From Desulfobacteraceae bacterium (GTDB taxonomy: Bacteria; Desulfobacterota; DSM-4660; Desulfatiglandales; Desulfatiglandaceae), in NCBI GenBank assembly GCA_030613055.1, contig JAUWMR010000008.1, forward strand, positions 39,081 through 103,080: DNA of 64,000 bases. Direction: 5' to 3'. The notes beneath the pieces are model-generated. The model searched no databases. It had not been told where the DNA came from and saw only the letters and a list, made by a program, of their open reading frames with translations. A program made the position numbers and the translations under genes. Shown piece by piece: positions 28,093-37,700 of this stretch; positions within the stretch are counted from its first letter, which is position 1; the number at the start of each line of letters is the position of its first letter.

Positions 28093-29460
28093 TTATCTGT
28101 TTAAAATAGCCAGCTTCCTGGTGATATTGTCCCGAATCCAGTGGCTGTCCCACCATTCTATGGGGTTGACAAACACACCGTACACCATGATCCCGAAATG
28201 AAGATGATCCCCGCCTGCAAGCCCGGTCTGTCCGGTTATTCCTATCACATCCCCTTTCATAACCTCCTGACCCACCTCAATATTTATCCCGCTCAGATGC
28301 GAGTACACGGAGGCAAGGCCCTGTCCGTGATCCAGGACAACAGTGAGCCCGTATATTCCGAGACGATCACATAAGACCGCGCGGCCCCTGTTTGACGCAT
28401 TTACTTCAGAATTTGCCAATGAAGCAAGATCCACACCTAAGTGGACCTGTTCATCAATTATTTTTCCTTTATGGTAATATTTCCTCCGGTCTCCAAATCC
28501 AGCCATCGTGGCAGCGTTCTTGAGCCTTGCCCAGGTACCCTTCCATAGCTGATCAGTACCTGTCCTGGTTCTTAGATTAAAAAAAATCAGGTTGTTCTCT
28601 TTTCTCAACTGGCGGTTAACCTTGAGAAATTTCTCTGTATTATTTAATGCCGGATCAAGCTGATAAAAGGAAAAGTATGGAAGTACACGCTCCAAAAAAC
28701 GATCCGTAATATTAATTCTCTCCGTCCTGAACCGTTTTCTGCGTATCTGACAGTAGAACCTGGCCTTTGTAAGGTTTCCAGCCCTGTCTTTTGCCCAGAG
28801 ATAAATATCCGGACGTGACTTTGCATCATTGGGGATAGCAAAATAGCATACATTAAGCCCTTCTTGAGATCCTTTACCAATTGTAAATCCCGGGAAAAAA
28901 AGTTTGTCAACAAAAAGCCCGCTCTCAACCGTGTCGGAAGATGTCTGGTAAACTACCAGCCCGGTCCCGCCAAGGTTGACATAATTCATCCGGCTCAAAG
29001 CCCTTATGGCCGGTGGAATAGTATCCACCACCATTTTGTGCTGGAGCAAAGCCAGGTTTCCATCGCCGCCGCTTCTTCTGGAATAGTCCCGAACACGTAT
29101 CTCGAGGTCCACGCGTCCCTGGGCCAGATGAAGTTTATTGGGATCTAAAGAAAAGTCCGCATTATACCTGTGAAATCCTTTTGAATTCAGCAGGCCTTTA
29201 AACGGAAACCTCTTCTCCAGGACAGTTGTTTCCCTCCCCTCCTGGTGCACAGAGACCCTGAGGTACTTAAGACCCCTTTTCTTATCACTGATACTTATAT
29301 TAAAGTCCTGGCTTTGAGACAAAAAATCAGGCAATGGCTGAAGTACAATCCTGGATTTTTCTCCCTCAAATATATTACCTAAAAACCAGACCAAAAAGCC
29401 CAGGACCAACACAAGCGGCCCAATCGTGAAAAACAGGCTTGTCTTTTTCTTTTTGCCCAT
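28093..29460 (-). CDS. membrane-anchored M23 metallopeptidase
   Basis: 455 residues. One N-terminal transmembrane helix (about 10-30), a large extracytoplasmic region of beta-rich repeats (about 45-300), then a C-terminal LytM/M23 endopeptidase domain (about 325-435). Zinc ligands are visible in HLGVDLAS and HLHFGI, with HGQGLASVYSHLSGI between. It probably cleaves peptidoglycan cross-links or regulates amidases. Both metal-binding motifs are intact, so it should be active. Confidence 0.88.
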   Translation of the reverse strand: MGKKKKTSLFFTIGPLVLVLGFLVWFLGNIFEGEKSRIVLQPLPDFLSQSQDFNISISDKKRGLKYLRVSVHQEGRETTVLEKRFPFKGLLNSKGFHRYNADFSLDPNKLHLAQGRVDLEIRVRDYSRRSGGDGNLALLQHKMVVDTIPPAIRALSRMNYVNLGGTGLVVYQTSSDTVESGLFVDKLFFPGFTIGKGSQEGLNVCYFAIPNDAKSRPDIYLWAKDRAGNLTKARFYCQIRRKRFRTERINITDRFLERVLPYFSFYQLDPALNNTEKFLKVNRQLRKENNLIFFNLRTRTGTDQLWKGTWARLKNAATMAGFGDRRKYYHKGKIIDEQVHLGVDLASLANSEVNASNRGRAVLCDRLGIYGLTVVLDHGQGLASVYSHLSGINIEVGQEVMKGDVIGITGQTGLAGGDHLHFGIMVYGVFVNPIEWWDSHWIRDNITRKLAILNR

Positions 29461-29556
29461 AGTTTACTCATCAAAAAACTAACGAATCCACAGCATAAGG
29501 GACGTGGCCTTGATCTGCCCCTGGAAGGAACTAAAGCACCATAAAGAAAAAAGTGC

Positions 29557-29600
29557 CTAATCCCACTATGCGGGGAAGGATATGGTTTTTAAATCGAAAA
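29557..29600 (+). repeat. dispersed leader repeat, partial copy
   Basis: Only the 3' half of the AGAATCCACGCCC repeat is kept: ATCCCACTATGCGGGGAAGG followed by ATATGGTTTTTAAATCGAAA, matching 50634-50663. It lies between two leftward genes, and nothing else is seen in 29461-29667. Confidence 0.6.
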
Positions 29601-29667
29601 AAAGCGTTAGCCTTGATACCAGTTAACATCCTATCTTGTCAACATGAACACGCTTAAGCCTTCGATT

Positions 29668-30987
29668 TTAACTTTTCGTAATAATCCTGCTTATGGCATT
29701 TACCTTTTCCATAATTTCGGCGGAATCCAGGGTTGTAAATTCCCTGTTTTTCATTAGTATCTTCCCGTTCACAATGACATCCTTCACATCTCCGCCATTG
29801 GCAGCGTACACAATGGCCGATAACGGATCGTAAATGGGACACAGATGAGGGGTATGAACGTCGAGAGTAATAATGTCGGCCTTTTTTCCCCTCTCAAGCG
29901 TTCCAATTTCATTTTCAATGCCTAAGACAGTTGCCCCGCCTATGGTTGCCATTTTGAGCACTTCTCGGGCGTTTAGACTCGTCGGGTTACGATCGAAGAC
30001 CTTGGCTAATTTGGCCGCTGTATCCATCTCGCACAAGAGATCCAGGTTATTATTTGAGCAGCAACCGTCCGTACCCAGGGCAACTGTTACACCCCTCTTT
30101 ATCATCTCAGGTATCCTGCCCACACCGGAACACAGCTTCATATTGCTTTCAGGAACGTGGACGACTTTCACTCCTTTTTCCCCGAGACATTCTATCTCTG
30201 AGTCATCTAAATAGATCGCATGAGCAGCGATTAGGGACTCATCTATCAACCCGAGCTGGTCTAAATAATGAACCGGCCTTTTTTTGGTTTTCCCTACTAT
30301 ATCATTAACTTCCTCTAACGTCTCGGAAAGATGCATCTGCATGGGTAAGTCAAACTCATAAGAAATTTCCTTTGCGCCGCTTAACGTTTTTTCTGAACAC
30401 GTAATTGGACTATGGCAAAATATGCCCGGCATTATAAGCTCTGAGTATCCATACCACTTCTGGATAAATTCTCTTGCAACCCTCAGGTTCTCTTTAGGAT
30501 CATCCACTCCCGGCGCGGGAAAATCGATCACTCCCTGCGCAATAAGCGCCCTGAGGCCCGATTTATTTACGGCTCGAACCGTCTCATCCTGAAAGAAATA
30601 TCCGTCAACAAAGCAGGTGGTCCCCGATGCGATCATCTCAAGGCATCCAAGAAGCGAACCCCAGTAAACGGTCTCTGTACTCAGGAACCTTATCTCGGCC
30701 GGAAAAATCCTGTTAAACAGCCATTCTTTTAGTGGCATGTCATCGGCAAAACCCCTGAAAAGGGTCATGGCCGCGTGGGTATGGGCATTGACCAGGCCGG
30801 GTATGATGATTGTCTCTTTTGCATCAACAATTTCTGCGCTGCAGTCAAGATATGTATCTTTCTGATCTGCCTCTCTAATGTCAACAATTCGCCCATCTGC
30901 GATAAACACCCTTGCATTCCGGACAGGTTCCTGTCCGTCAATCATGGTAATAGCCGTGCCACCTTCTATAATGATATCCGCGTGCAT
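29668..30987 (-). CDS. amidohydrolase, MTA/SAH deaminase-like
   Basis: 439-residue TIM-barrel amidohydrolase of the TrzA/MtaD branch, which deaminates 5'-methylthioadenosine, S-adenosylhomocysteine and related nucleosides. Metal site: NAHTHAAMTLFRG (near 68), FCHSPITCS, MHLSET and ALGTDGCCSNNNLDL. C-terminal barrel-closing strand ADIITLDVHTPHLCP. Exact substrate is uncertain because many family members act on other guanine- or adenine-like compounds. Confidence 0.85.
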   Translation of the reverse strand: MHADIIIEGGTAITMIDGQEPVRNARVFIADGRIVDIREADQKDTYLDCSAEIVDAKETIIIPGLVNAHTHAAMTLFRGFADDMPLKEWLFNRIFPAEIRFLSTETVYWGSLLGCLEMIASGTTCFVDGYFFQDETVRAVNKSGLRALIAQGVIDFPAPGVDDPKENLRVAREFIQKWYGYSELIMPGIFCHSPITCSEKTLSGAKEISYEFDLPMQMHLSETLEEVNDIVGKTKKRPVHYLDQLGLIDESLIAAHAIYLDDSEIECLGEKGVKVVHVPESNMKLCSGVGRIPEMIKRGVTVALGTDGCCSNNNLDLLCEMDTAAKLAKVFDRNPTSLNAREVLKMATIGGATVLGIENEIGTLERGKKADIITLDVHTPHLCPIYDPLSAIVYAANGGDVKDVIVNGKILMKNREFTTLDSAEIMEKVNAISRIITKS

Positions 30988-31099
30988 TTCTTTCCCCCGC
31001 TCAATCTTACGGGCCAGGGTTTAGGATTTTTTTAATAACACATTTCTTACGACCCGACATTACAAAAGAAGAGCAATCCGGTCAAGAGGCCAAATTTCC

Positions 31100-31127
31100 T
31101 TGACACTGTTGTTGTCTCTGATAGTAA
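31100..31127 (+). promoter_or_regulatory. promoter for DUF1015-methyltransferase pair
   Basis: TTGACA and TAGTAA separated by 16 bp, about 50 bp upstream of the DUF1015 start codon. The -35 is perfect, the -10 moderate. Confidence 0.45.
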
Positions 31128-31175
31128 TTAGAGCCTTATTTTTTAACAAAGCCATCACACCTGAGGGATAAAATA

Positions 31176-32531
31176 ATGGCTGTCATTGCGCCTTTTAAAG
31201 GTCTAACCTATAATTATCATATAAGACAGGATTTCGAAAACATTGTCGCGCCACCTTACGACGTCATCTCGGACAATGAACAGGAGGCATACTACCAGGC
31301 CGACCCCTATAATGTTATCCGCTTGATTTTGGGCAAGAAAAAGATTGGGGATTCTGACTGGGACAACAGGTATACCCGGGCTACCGACATTTTTAAGAGA
31401 TGGGAATCAGCCGGGGTACTTTTCGGTGTAGATCAACCCTCCATGTACGTCACATCGCTGACATACGATCCCGGAAACGGAGATCCAAAGCGGACGCGTT
31501 GGGGTGTAATTGCCGTGGCGCGGATTGAAGACGAGGATTCAGGTGTAATCCTGCCCCATGAAATGACATTTTCTGCACACAAAGATGACCGGTTAAAGCT
31601 CATGCGCGCCTGTAGCGCTCAATTCAGCCAGATATTTGGCCTTTATGAGGATCCGGATAATATAATATTAGATGCCTGCAAGAAGAATATAGATTTTACT
31701 CCTCAAATATCATTTGATTTCCATGATGGCACGAAACACAAAATGTGGATACTGCAAAACCCCCGGCTGTTTAGGACAATCGCTGATGCCATGAATGAAA
31801 AAAAAATCTTTATTGCGGATGGCCACCATCGGTACGAGACCGCACGGAATTTCAGGAATATCATGAGGGCCAGGTATGGCAAAAAACCTGCCAACAGGTC
31901 CTACGAATACGTAATGATTTATCTGACTAACATGAATGATGAAGGCCTGACAATCTTGCCTTCTCATCGTGTCATCAAAGAGGCTCCCGGTTTCAGTCTT
32001 ACCCCTTTTCTCAAAAAGCTCGAAAAATGGTTTGATATCACAGATGGGCCACTCCCTGGTTCTGATATCTCCAGGGAATGCGCTGGTTTAAAACTGAGGC
32101 TCGAACAGGCAGGAAGCACCAACACGGTTTTCGCCTTTTACCTTCATCAGACTGACCGTTACTACCTCCTTTCACTCAAGCCTGGAGCAAGGAAAGATAT
32201 GGGAGACGACCTTCACGCTTCGCTTAAAAACCTGGATGTACTTGTTCTATCCAGGTTTGCCCTGCAAAAAGGTCTTGGTTTCAGTAAAGAAGGTCTGGAT
32301 AATGAGAAGATATTTCATTATCAAAGCAGCATGAAGATGGCTGTCTCTCACGTCCAATCAGGGGATTACAAAATGGCATTCCTCCTGAATCCCACTAAAA
32401 TAGACCATGTAAAGGAAATCGCCGGCAATTCCCTGGTTATGCCCAGAAAATCGACCTATTTCTACCCTAAAGTATTGACAGGTCTGGTGTTCAACAAAAT
32501 AGATCCCCATGAAATCATCCAGGTCCCCTAA
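31176..32531 (+). CDS. DUF1015 family protein
   Basis: 451 residues of the DUF1015 family, found in anaerobes and elsewhere without a proven activity; some members resemble SerB-like/ParB-related folds. Visible family parts: IAPFKGLTYN, VAPPYDVIS near residue 26, NVIRLILGK near 48, LPHEMTFSAHKDDRLKLM near 128 and IADGHHRYETA near 209. The ATG is preceded by GAGGGATA. It overlaps the next gene by 23 bp. Confidence 0.88.
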   Translation: MAVIAPFKGLTYNYHIRQDFENIVAPPYDVISDNEQEAYYQADPYNVIRLILGKKKIGDSDWDNRYTRATDIFKRWESAGVLFGVDQPSMYVTSLTYDPGNGDPKRTRWGVIAVARIEDEDSGVILPHEMTFSAHKDDRLKLMRACSAQFSQIFGLYEDPDNIILDACKKNIDFTPQISFDFHDGTKHKMWILQNPRLFRTIADAMNEKKIFIADGHHRYETARNFRNIMRARYGKKPANRSYEYVMIYLTNMNDEGLTILPSHRVIKEAPGFSLTPFLKKLEKWFDITDGPLPGSDISRECAGLKLRLEQAGSTNTVFAFYLHQTDRYYLLSLKPGARKDMGDDLHASLKNLDVLVLSRFALQKGLGFSKEGLDNEKIFHYQSSMKMAVSHVQSGDYKMAFLLNPTKIDHVKEIAGNSLVMPRKSTYFYPKVLTGLVFNKIDPHEIIQVP

Positions 32532-33261
32532 AATCAAACTCCGGCCTGGCGAGTCAATCGACGACTTCATGGAGGGTCGTCTCAGGCTTATCCAGTCCAA
32601 ATACGGTTACAGGTTTTCGATAGACGCTGTCTTGCTTTCCCAATTCGTTACAATCAAACCTCAAGATGTGGTCGTTGATATTGGTACGGGCTGCGGCGTG
32701 ATCCTTCTGATATTACTGCTCACAAAACAGGTTGGACATACATTTGGCCTTGAAATCCAAAAAGAATTAGCCTCACAGGCGGCACGAAATGCGGTCCTTA
32801 ACGGATTTCAGGATAAGATGGAAGTCATCTCAGGGGATATAAAATACCCGCCCATAAAGGAAAAATCGGCTGATGTAATCATATGCAATCCACCCTACCG
32901 GAAGATTAAAAGCGGGCGTATCAATCCGGATTCACGCAGGGCCATTGCCAAACATGAAATACTGGCATCTCTTGATGATATCCTGAGCGCGGCAGCACAT
33001 CTTCTCAAAAAAAAAGGCAGGTTGGCATTAATCTATTCGTCTGATCGCCTTATAGATATTTTAGCACACCTGAGACGCTTTAACCTGGAGCCCAAACGGC
33101 TCCAGATCAATTATCCCGATCTGGAATCAGGCGCGAAACTTTCCCTCATAGAGGCAATATTAGGTGGTAAACCGGGACTGGAAATATGCCCTCCCCTGCT
33201 CGGACAGGGAGGGCAATCGCTGACGGCTCCACCCGGAAATCGTAATAGTACAGTGCTTTGA
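32509..33261 (+). CDS. tRNA1(Val) (adenine-N6)-methyltransferase-like protein
   Basis: 250-residue class I SAM methyltransferase resembling TrmN6/YfiC. SAM-binding motif VVDIGTGCGVILLIL (near 58), acidic loop LEIQKEL, and the N6-adenine/glutamine-type catalytic motif NPPY (near 128). The 5' end overlaps DUF1015 by 23 bp. The last six codons (RNSTVL) and the stop lie in the left end of a repeat element starting at 33241, so the natural C-terminus has been replaced. The core domain is intact. Confidence 0.85.
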   Translation: MKSSRSPKIKLRPGESIDDFMEGRLRLIQSKYGYRFSIDAVLLSQFVTIKPQDVVVDIGTGCGVILLILLLTKQVGHTFGLEIQKELASQAARNAVLNGFQDKMEVISGDIKYPPIKEKSADVIICNPPYRKIKSGRINPDSRRAIAKHEILASLDDILSAAAHLLKKKGRLALIYSSDRLIDILAHLRRFNLEPKRLQINYPDLESGAKLSLIEAILGGKPGLEICPPLLGQGGQSLTAPPGNRNSTVL

Positions 33262-33568
33262 AAACAGTACCGGGACATGGGAATCTCTTTTTTAAAAACC
33301 GCATCACAAATTCACCTAATGCCAGCAACACGCCCCCCCACCGGGGCGTAGGCCCTATGGGCCGGAGGCTGGGCTTTGACCATTGGCTCGGAGCAGGCAG
33401 GGATGGCGGTCTTAATCATGAAGATTTTTACTTGGGGCTGTCCGTTGCTTGAATTTCAGGTCCTAACTGCCGTGCCATGTAATGATGTAAGCATATGCGG
33501 CTTATAAAAAAGAGATCCCCATGTTCTTACAATCCATGATCGATTTTTTCAAAGAGCTAAAATGTTAC
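33241..33568. repeat. MITE-like element A with long terminal inverted repeats
   Basis: About 330 bp. The left end is CGTAATAGTACAGTGCTTTG...ACCGGGACATGGGAATCTC, the right end GAGATCCCCATG...ATCGATTTTTTCAAAGAGC...AATGTTAC. Both ends continue inward as inverted repeats (CTCTTTTTTAAAAACCGCAT / ATGCGGCTTATAAAAAAGAG). The interior is shared with the element at 40841-41232. No transposase gene is inside. It overlaps the methyltransferase stop codon. Confidence 0.85.
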
Positions 33569-33588
33569 CGGAAATCTTTGATTTCCGG
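33568..33588 (-). terminator. weak terminator hairpin after the OmpA-domain gene
   Basis: CCGGAAATC-TTT-GATTTCCGG, a 9 bp stem with a 3-nt loop, 12 bp past the stop codon of the leftward gene. On the minus strand it is followed by TAACATTTTAG, not a pure T-run, so termination strength is uncertain. It abuts the MITE end. Confidence 0.4.
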
Positions 33589-33599
33589 ATTAGCACTAA

Positions 33600-35006
33600 T
33601 TAACGGGTCGGGGTCAATTCGACCCTCCGGTTCTTTGCCATACCTTCAGGCGTGTCATTTGAGGCTATCGGCTGGAAATAGCCATACTCTCTGGGAATCA
33701 ATCGAGAAGCGTCGATCCCTCCTCCCACAAGATGCTCCATGACCGCCCTGGCGCGTCTTTCTGAGAGTTTCAGATTGTAATCCTCTGTCCCACTATTGTC
33801 GGTGTGGCCTTCAATTGCCAGTTTTAAGGAGGGGTTTCTCTGCAAGATAAATATGACTTCCGCTAAATCTACATAATACTGGTGTTTTATTTTCGACCTG
33901 GCCGTATCGAACATCACTCCTGCAAGGACCCAGCATCCCCTTTCGTCAACCCTGGCCCCCTTCGGTGTTCCAGGACATTTATCCTTATGATCATATACGC
34001 CATCTCCGTCGGTATCCAGCGGGCAACCCTTTACGTCCACCCTCATCCCCTTAGGGGTATTAGGACATTCGTCGACGTCGTCAAAAACGCCATCACCATC
34101 ACTGTCTAACGGGCAACCCTTTGCATCTACCTTTAATCCCTTAGGCGTATTTGGACATTGATCCAGGTAGTCGTACACGCCGTCGCCGTCACTGTCCAAC
34201 GGGCAACCTTTTGAATCCACCTTTACGCCCCCGGGTGTATTGGGACACATATCCATATCATCGTACACGCCGTCGCCATCACTGTCTGGACGTGAGGTGA
34301 GAAAAATTTTCTTTACAAAATCTGCCATATCCCTGCCTGAAGCAATCTTGTCTGCCTCTACTGCAAACCCGCATTTGCCTGCCCTGGCCACCTGCTCTAA
34401 GACCTTTTTGCCAGAGGGACTATTTCCCACTAACACGGTGTATATACAAATGCTGTCGCCGTAGCGCTCTTTCATTTTCCGTGCAGCCATTACAGGAGCC
34501 TCATCCATCTGTTCCCCATCACTGACTGCTATAACCGCAATGTTACCCTCAACAAGATCCAGATCATCACTGGCAGCGTCAATAGCACCCTCCAGCGGAC
34601 TTCTTCCGCCGGGCCCCTTAATTGTTTTCAGGCCATTTGAAAAGCCCTCCTTTGAGTATTCTGCGAGCCCATAAACAAGCAGGTTTCGTCTCTTAAGGGG
34701 CAGGAAGCCCTGGCCAAATACTCGTAACGCACCGGTTATTTGAAGGTCGGGAATGGTCTGGTTCATACGGCTCACGAATTCAGTGGCAATATTCAATTTC
34801 TGCTGTCCCTTGTAAGGCCAGGCCATTGATTCAGATGCATCTATAATAACCAGAAACGTGTCCACCTTCTTAACAAATTTCCCGCTTTTTACCTCCGGAT
34901 TAAGATCATAGACCTGGAATCCGGCTCCGGCCTGTTGAGCGGCACCGCCTACTAAAAACACGCTCATCACGATGACAAACAGCAACTTCAAATATTTCCT
35001 TCCCAT
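33600..35006 (-). CDS. vWA - thrombospondin type 3 repeats - OmpA C-terminal domain protein
   Basis: 468-residue exported protein. Signal peptide at 1-28; a von Willebrand A domain (about 48-235) with the MIDAS start DASES; four calcium-binding TSP3 repeats (241-360), each 30 residues and starting D[ST]DGDGV; then an OmpA/Pal peptidoglycan-binding domain (about 361-468) with IEGHTDNSGTEDYN and LSERRARAV. The TSP3-OmpA part is common in Gram-negative bacteria; fusion to a vWA domain in front is less common. It probably sits in the periplasm or outer membrane, bound to peptidoglycan and calcium. Confidence 0.9.
   Translation of the reverse strand: MGRKYLKLLFVIVMSVFLVGGAAQQAGAGFQVYDLNPEVKSGKFVKKVDTFLVIIDASESMAWPYKGQQKLNIATEFVSRMNQTIPDLQITGALRVFGQGFLPLKRRNLLVYGLAEYSKEGFSNGLKTIKGPGGRSPLEGAIDAASDDLDLVEGNIAVIAVSDGEQMDEAPVMAARKMKERYGDSICIYTVLVGNSPSGKKVLEQVARAGKCGFAVEADKIASGRDMADFVKKIFLTSRPDSDGDGVYDDMDMCPNTPGGVKVDSKGCPLDSDGDGVYDYLDQCPNTPKGLKVDAKGCPLDSDGDGVFDDVDECPNTPKGMRVDVKGCPLDTDGDGVYDHKDKCPGTPKGARVDERGCWVLAGVMFDTARSKIKHQYYVDLAEVIFILQRNPSLKLAIEGHTDNSGTEDYNLKLSERRARAVMEHLVGGGIDASRLIPREYGYFQPIASNDTPEGMAKNRRVELTPTR
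33927..34286 (-). repeat. four tandem 90 bp TSP3-coding repeats
   Basis: Four in-frame units of 30 codons within the vWA-OmpA gene. Each encodes a DxDGDGV calcium-binding loop, a CPNTP or CPGTP turn and a GC(P/W) pair. They are similar enough in DNA that copy number could vary by recombination. Confidence 0.9.
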
Positions 35007-35102
35007 AATTTTCCCTCCTTTCAGTTATTCTGCCCTTATCTGGCAATACCTACATTACCACACTCGGCTAATATCTTGCCACTAAATAAATAAAAAAGTG
35101 AA

Positions 35103-35441
35103 CTAAAGTTTGAAGTCTATCTTCTCAACGGCCTTTCGGCCTAATCTGCCGTTCAATTTTTCTCTGATATCCCGCTCTAAGAATTCCAGCTCCTGAAGCC
35201 AGATCGGGTCTAAAACCGTGACCCTGAGTTTTCCGTTTTTTATCCATAAAGGCCGGGCATTTTTTGAAATCCGGTATCCGACAACATCATCCCAGACCTC
35301 CCAGATATTGGCGTCATCGGGATTGAACGGCAAATCACTGCTCTTTAGCAGATTTGAGATAATATCCTTAAGTGGTGTCAGTGAATCCCTGTCTTTGACC
35401 ATAAAATCAACATAGAATTCACGTTCGGTAAAGTCAAGCAC
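35103..35441 (-). CDS. DUF721 (DciA-like) protein
   Basis: About 100-112 residues. It matches DUF721, the family of DciA-type proteins that assist loading of the replicative helicase in bacteria lacking DnaC; a role here is inferred only. Core: PLKDIISNLLKSS, VWDDVVGYRISKNARPLWIKNGKLRVTVLDPIWLQEL. The start is uncertain: GTG at 35441 or ATG at 35402, neither with a clear ribosome binding site. The upstream gap 35442-35668 has no gene. Confidence 0.75.
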   Translation of the reverse strand: MLDFTEREFYVDFMVKDRDSLTPLKDIISNLLKSSDLPFNPDDANIWEVWDDVVGYRISKNARPLWIKNGKLRVTVLDPIWLQELEFLERDIREKLNGRLGRKAVEKIDFKL

Positions 35442-35668
35442 GGCAGGCCCGTTTGATATTTCCTTGACATCCTGTGATTTAATCTGTATGCATTAAATTT
35501 AATTGGTAATTGGTGAATATTCGGCATCATTGTAACTGCTCAATGTTTAGGGGCCGCATAAAAGGCTTACGCCTAAAGTCCTTACCCGGAGTTTGCCCCC
35601 GAGTTATTGAGTGATTCTCTTGAACATTCCACAAACACATAACACACTATCTTTTAAGGAGTATTCAT

Positions 35669-36721
35669 ATGGCCTGGGATTGGGATAAGTTACAGGGACA
35701 AAGGAAAGGCTCTTCAGGAGGCAACCCCGGAGCACCTCCGGGGCTGGACGATATTCTAGAAAAAATAAAGAGCATAAAGGGAAAATTTCCCGGAGGAACA
35801 TGGATTATTATCATTGCCGTCATTCTCTTTATCCTTGGATCCAGCTCCTGGTATACGGTGGGCGTGGGTGAAGAAGGTATTGTTCAGCGGTTCGGAAAGC
35901 ACGTGAGGACAACCCAGCCGGGATTTCATTTTAAATGGCCGAAAGGTCTTGAAAAGGTCACCAAACTGAAGGTTAAACTGGTCCACAAAGAAGAGTTCGG
36001 TTTTCGAACCCTCCAGCCGGGCGTGAAAACCCGATATGCCACCGGTTCCGCCTATTTGGGCGAATCACTGATGCTTACAGGGGATCTGAACGTGGCGCTG
36101 GTTCCCTGGATCGTGCAATACCGTATCAAGGACCCGCACAAATACCTGTTTAAAGTCCATAATGTCAGGGCCACTTTGAGGGACCTGTCGGAGTCAAGCA
36201 TGCGCCTTGTGGTGGGGGACAGAAGCATCAACGAGGTTATCAGCAAGCGAGAAGAGATTGCCGGCAGCGCTAAACAACTCCTTCAAAAGGAATTGGATAG
36301 GGCCGAAACCGGCATCAAAGTCACTACCATTGAAATGAAAAAGACAAATGTGCCCGAACCGGTTCAGGCGTCATTCAATGAGGTCAACCAGGCCACCCAG
36401 GAAAAGGAGAGGATGATATACCAGGCAAGGGAGGCATATAACAAGGTCATTCCAGCGGCAAAAGGAAACGCCGATAAGACCATCAAGTCAGCCGAAGGTT
36501 ATGCCCTTGATCGTATAAACAGGGCAAAAGGAGATGCCTCAAGATTTCTCGCACGTTATGAGGAATACGCAAAGGCAAAGGATGTGACCCGTAGACGTCT
36601 GTATCTTGAAACCATCATGGACATCTTTCCCAAACTGGGTGACAAGTACATTGTGGATGCAGACCAGAAAAATCTTCTTCCCTTACTCAACCTCGGCAGG
36701 ACCGAAGGAGGTAAAAAATGA
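35669..36721 (+). CDS. hflK: HflK, FtsH-protease modulator (SPFH/Band 7)
   Basis: 350-residue inner-membrane protein; HflK and HflC form a large periplasmic cage around the FtsH protease. Glycine-rich cytoplasmic N-terminus (about 1-40), one transmembrane helix (about 44-64), SPFH domain (about 65-250, EEGIVQRFGKHVRTTQPGFHFKWP), and a coiled-coil C-terminus. AAGGAG precedes the ATG. It overlaps hflC by 4 bp. Confidence 0.95.
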   Translation: MAWDWDKLQGQRKGSSGGNPGAPPGLDDILEKIKSIKGKFPGGTWIIIIAVILFILGSSSWYTVGVGEEGIVQRFGKHVRTTQPGFHFKWPKGLEKVTKLKVKLVHKEEFGFRTLQPGVKTRYATGSAYLGESLMLTGDLNVALVPWIVQYRIKDPHKYLFKVHNVRATLRDLSESSMRLVVGDRSINEVISKREEIAGSAKQLLQKELDRAETGIKVTTIEMKKTNVPEPVQASFNEVNQATQEKERMIYQAREAYNKVIPAAKGNADKTIKSAEGYALDRINRAKGDASRFLARYEEYAKAKDVTRRRLYLETIMDIFPKLGDKYIVDADQKNLLPLLNLGRTEGGKK

Positions 36722-37653
36722 AATTAAAGGGACTTATTATCGCGGTAGTTATTGTCCTGATCGCACTCTATTCATCGGCCTATACTATTGATGAAACCCA
36801 GCAGGTGGTCATCACCCAGTTCGGCAAGGCGATCGGCGAACCCAAGACCGAATCTGGCCTGTATTTCAAAATTCCGGCGCCCATCCAGGAGGCCAACTAT
36901 TTTCCAAAAAACCTCCTTCAATGGGACGGTGATCCCAGCCAGGTTCCAACCCTGGACAAGACATATATATATGTTGACACCTTTGCACGCTGGAAGGTAG
37001 TTGATCCCTTAAAGTTTTTTCAGACGGTGGGCAACGTGACCGGGGCATTAGCCCGGTTAGATGATATCTTAGATGCCGCCGTCCGCAATTTCATCGCCTC
37101 CTATTCTCTGATAGAGACAGTCCGGTGGACAAACAGAGAACTGGATACTTTTGAAATGGGCCTTGACAAAATACAGGAGGAAAGAGTCATAGCCGAAATC
37201 ACAACTGGAAGACAGAATATCGTCAGGGCTATCATGAAGCAGGCCGAGCCCAAGTTGAATGAATTCGGCATAGATCTCGTTGACGTTCAGATAAAACGGT
37301 TGAATTATGTTGAACAGGTCCGCAGATCCGTTTACGGGAGAATGATTGCCGAGAGGAAACAGATCGCTGAAAAATTTAGATCCGAGGGCGAAGGTGAGGC
37401 CCGCAAGATCGAAGGTAACAGGGGAAAGGAGTTAAAGAAAATCACGTCAGAGGCATACAGAAAGGCCGAGGAGATAAAAGGCAAGGCCGATGCGGAAGCC
37501 ACTCTTATTTATGCCCAGGCCTACAATAAAGACCCTGAATTCTATTCCTTTATTAAAACACTTGAGATTTACGAAAAAACAATGGATAAGGGCAGCTCCC
37601 TTATACTTTCAACCGACTCGGATTTTTTGAAATACTTTAAGAGTATAAAGTAA
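36718..37653 (+). CDS. hflC: HflC, FtsH-protease modulator (SPFH/Band 7)
   Basis: 311 residues with an N-terminal transmembrane helix (about 5-23), SPFH domain (VVITQFGKAIGEPKTESGLYFKIP) and a C-terminal coiled coil with the EARKIEGNRGKELKKI and GKADAEATLIYAQAY stretches typical of HflC. Partner of the upstream HflK, translationally coupled. Confidence 0.95.
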   Translation: MKLKGLIIAVVIVLIALYSSAYTIDETQQVVITQFGKAIGEPKTESGLYFKIPAPIQEANYFPKNLLQWDGDPSQVPTLDKTYIYVDTFARWKVVDPLKFFQTVGNVTGALARLDDILDAAVRNFIASYSLIETVRWTNRELDTFEMGLDKIQEERVIAEITTGRQNIVRAIMKQAEPKLNEFGIDLVDVQIKRLNYVEQVRRSVYGRMIAERKQIAEKFRSEGEGEARKIEGNRGKELKKITSEAYRKAEEIKGKADAEATLIYAQAYNKDPEFYSFIKTLEIYEKTMDKGSSLILSTDSDFLKYFKSIK

Positions 37654-37700
37654 AAGACAAACAGTAAAAGAAAATGTCCCGGTCCGGGAGGAGTTGCAGA

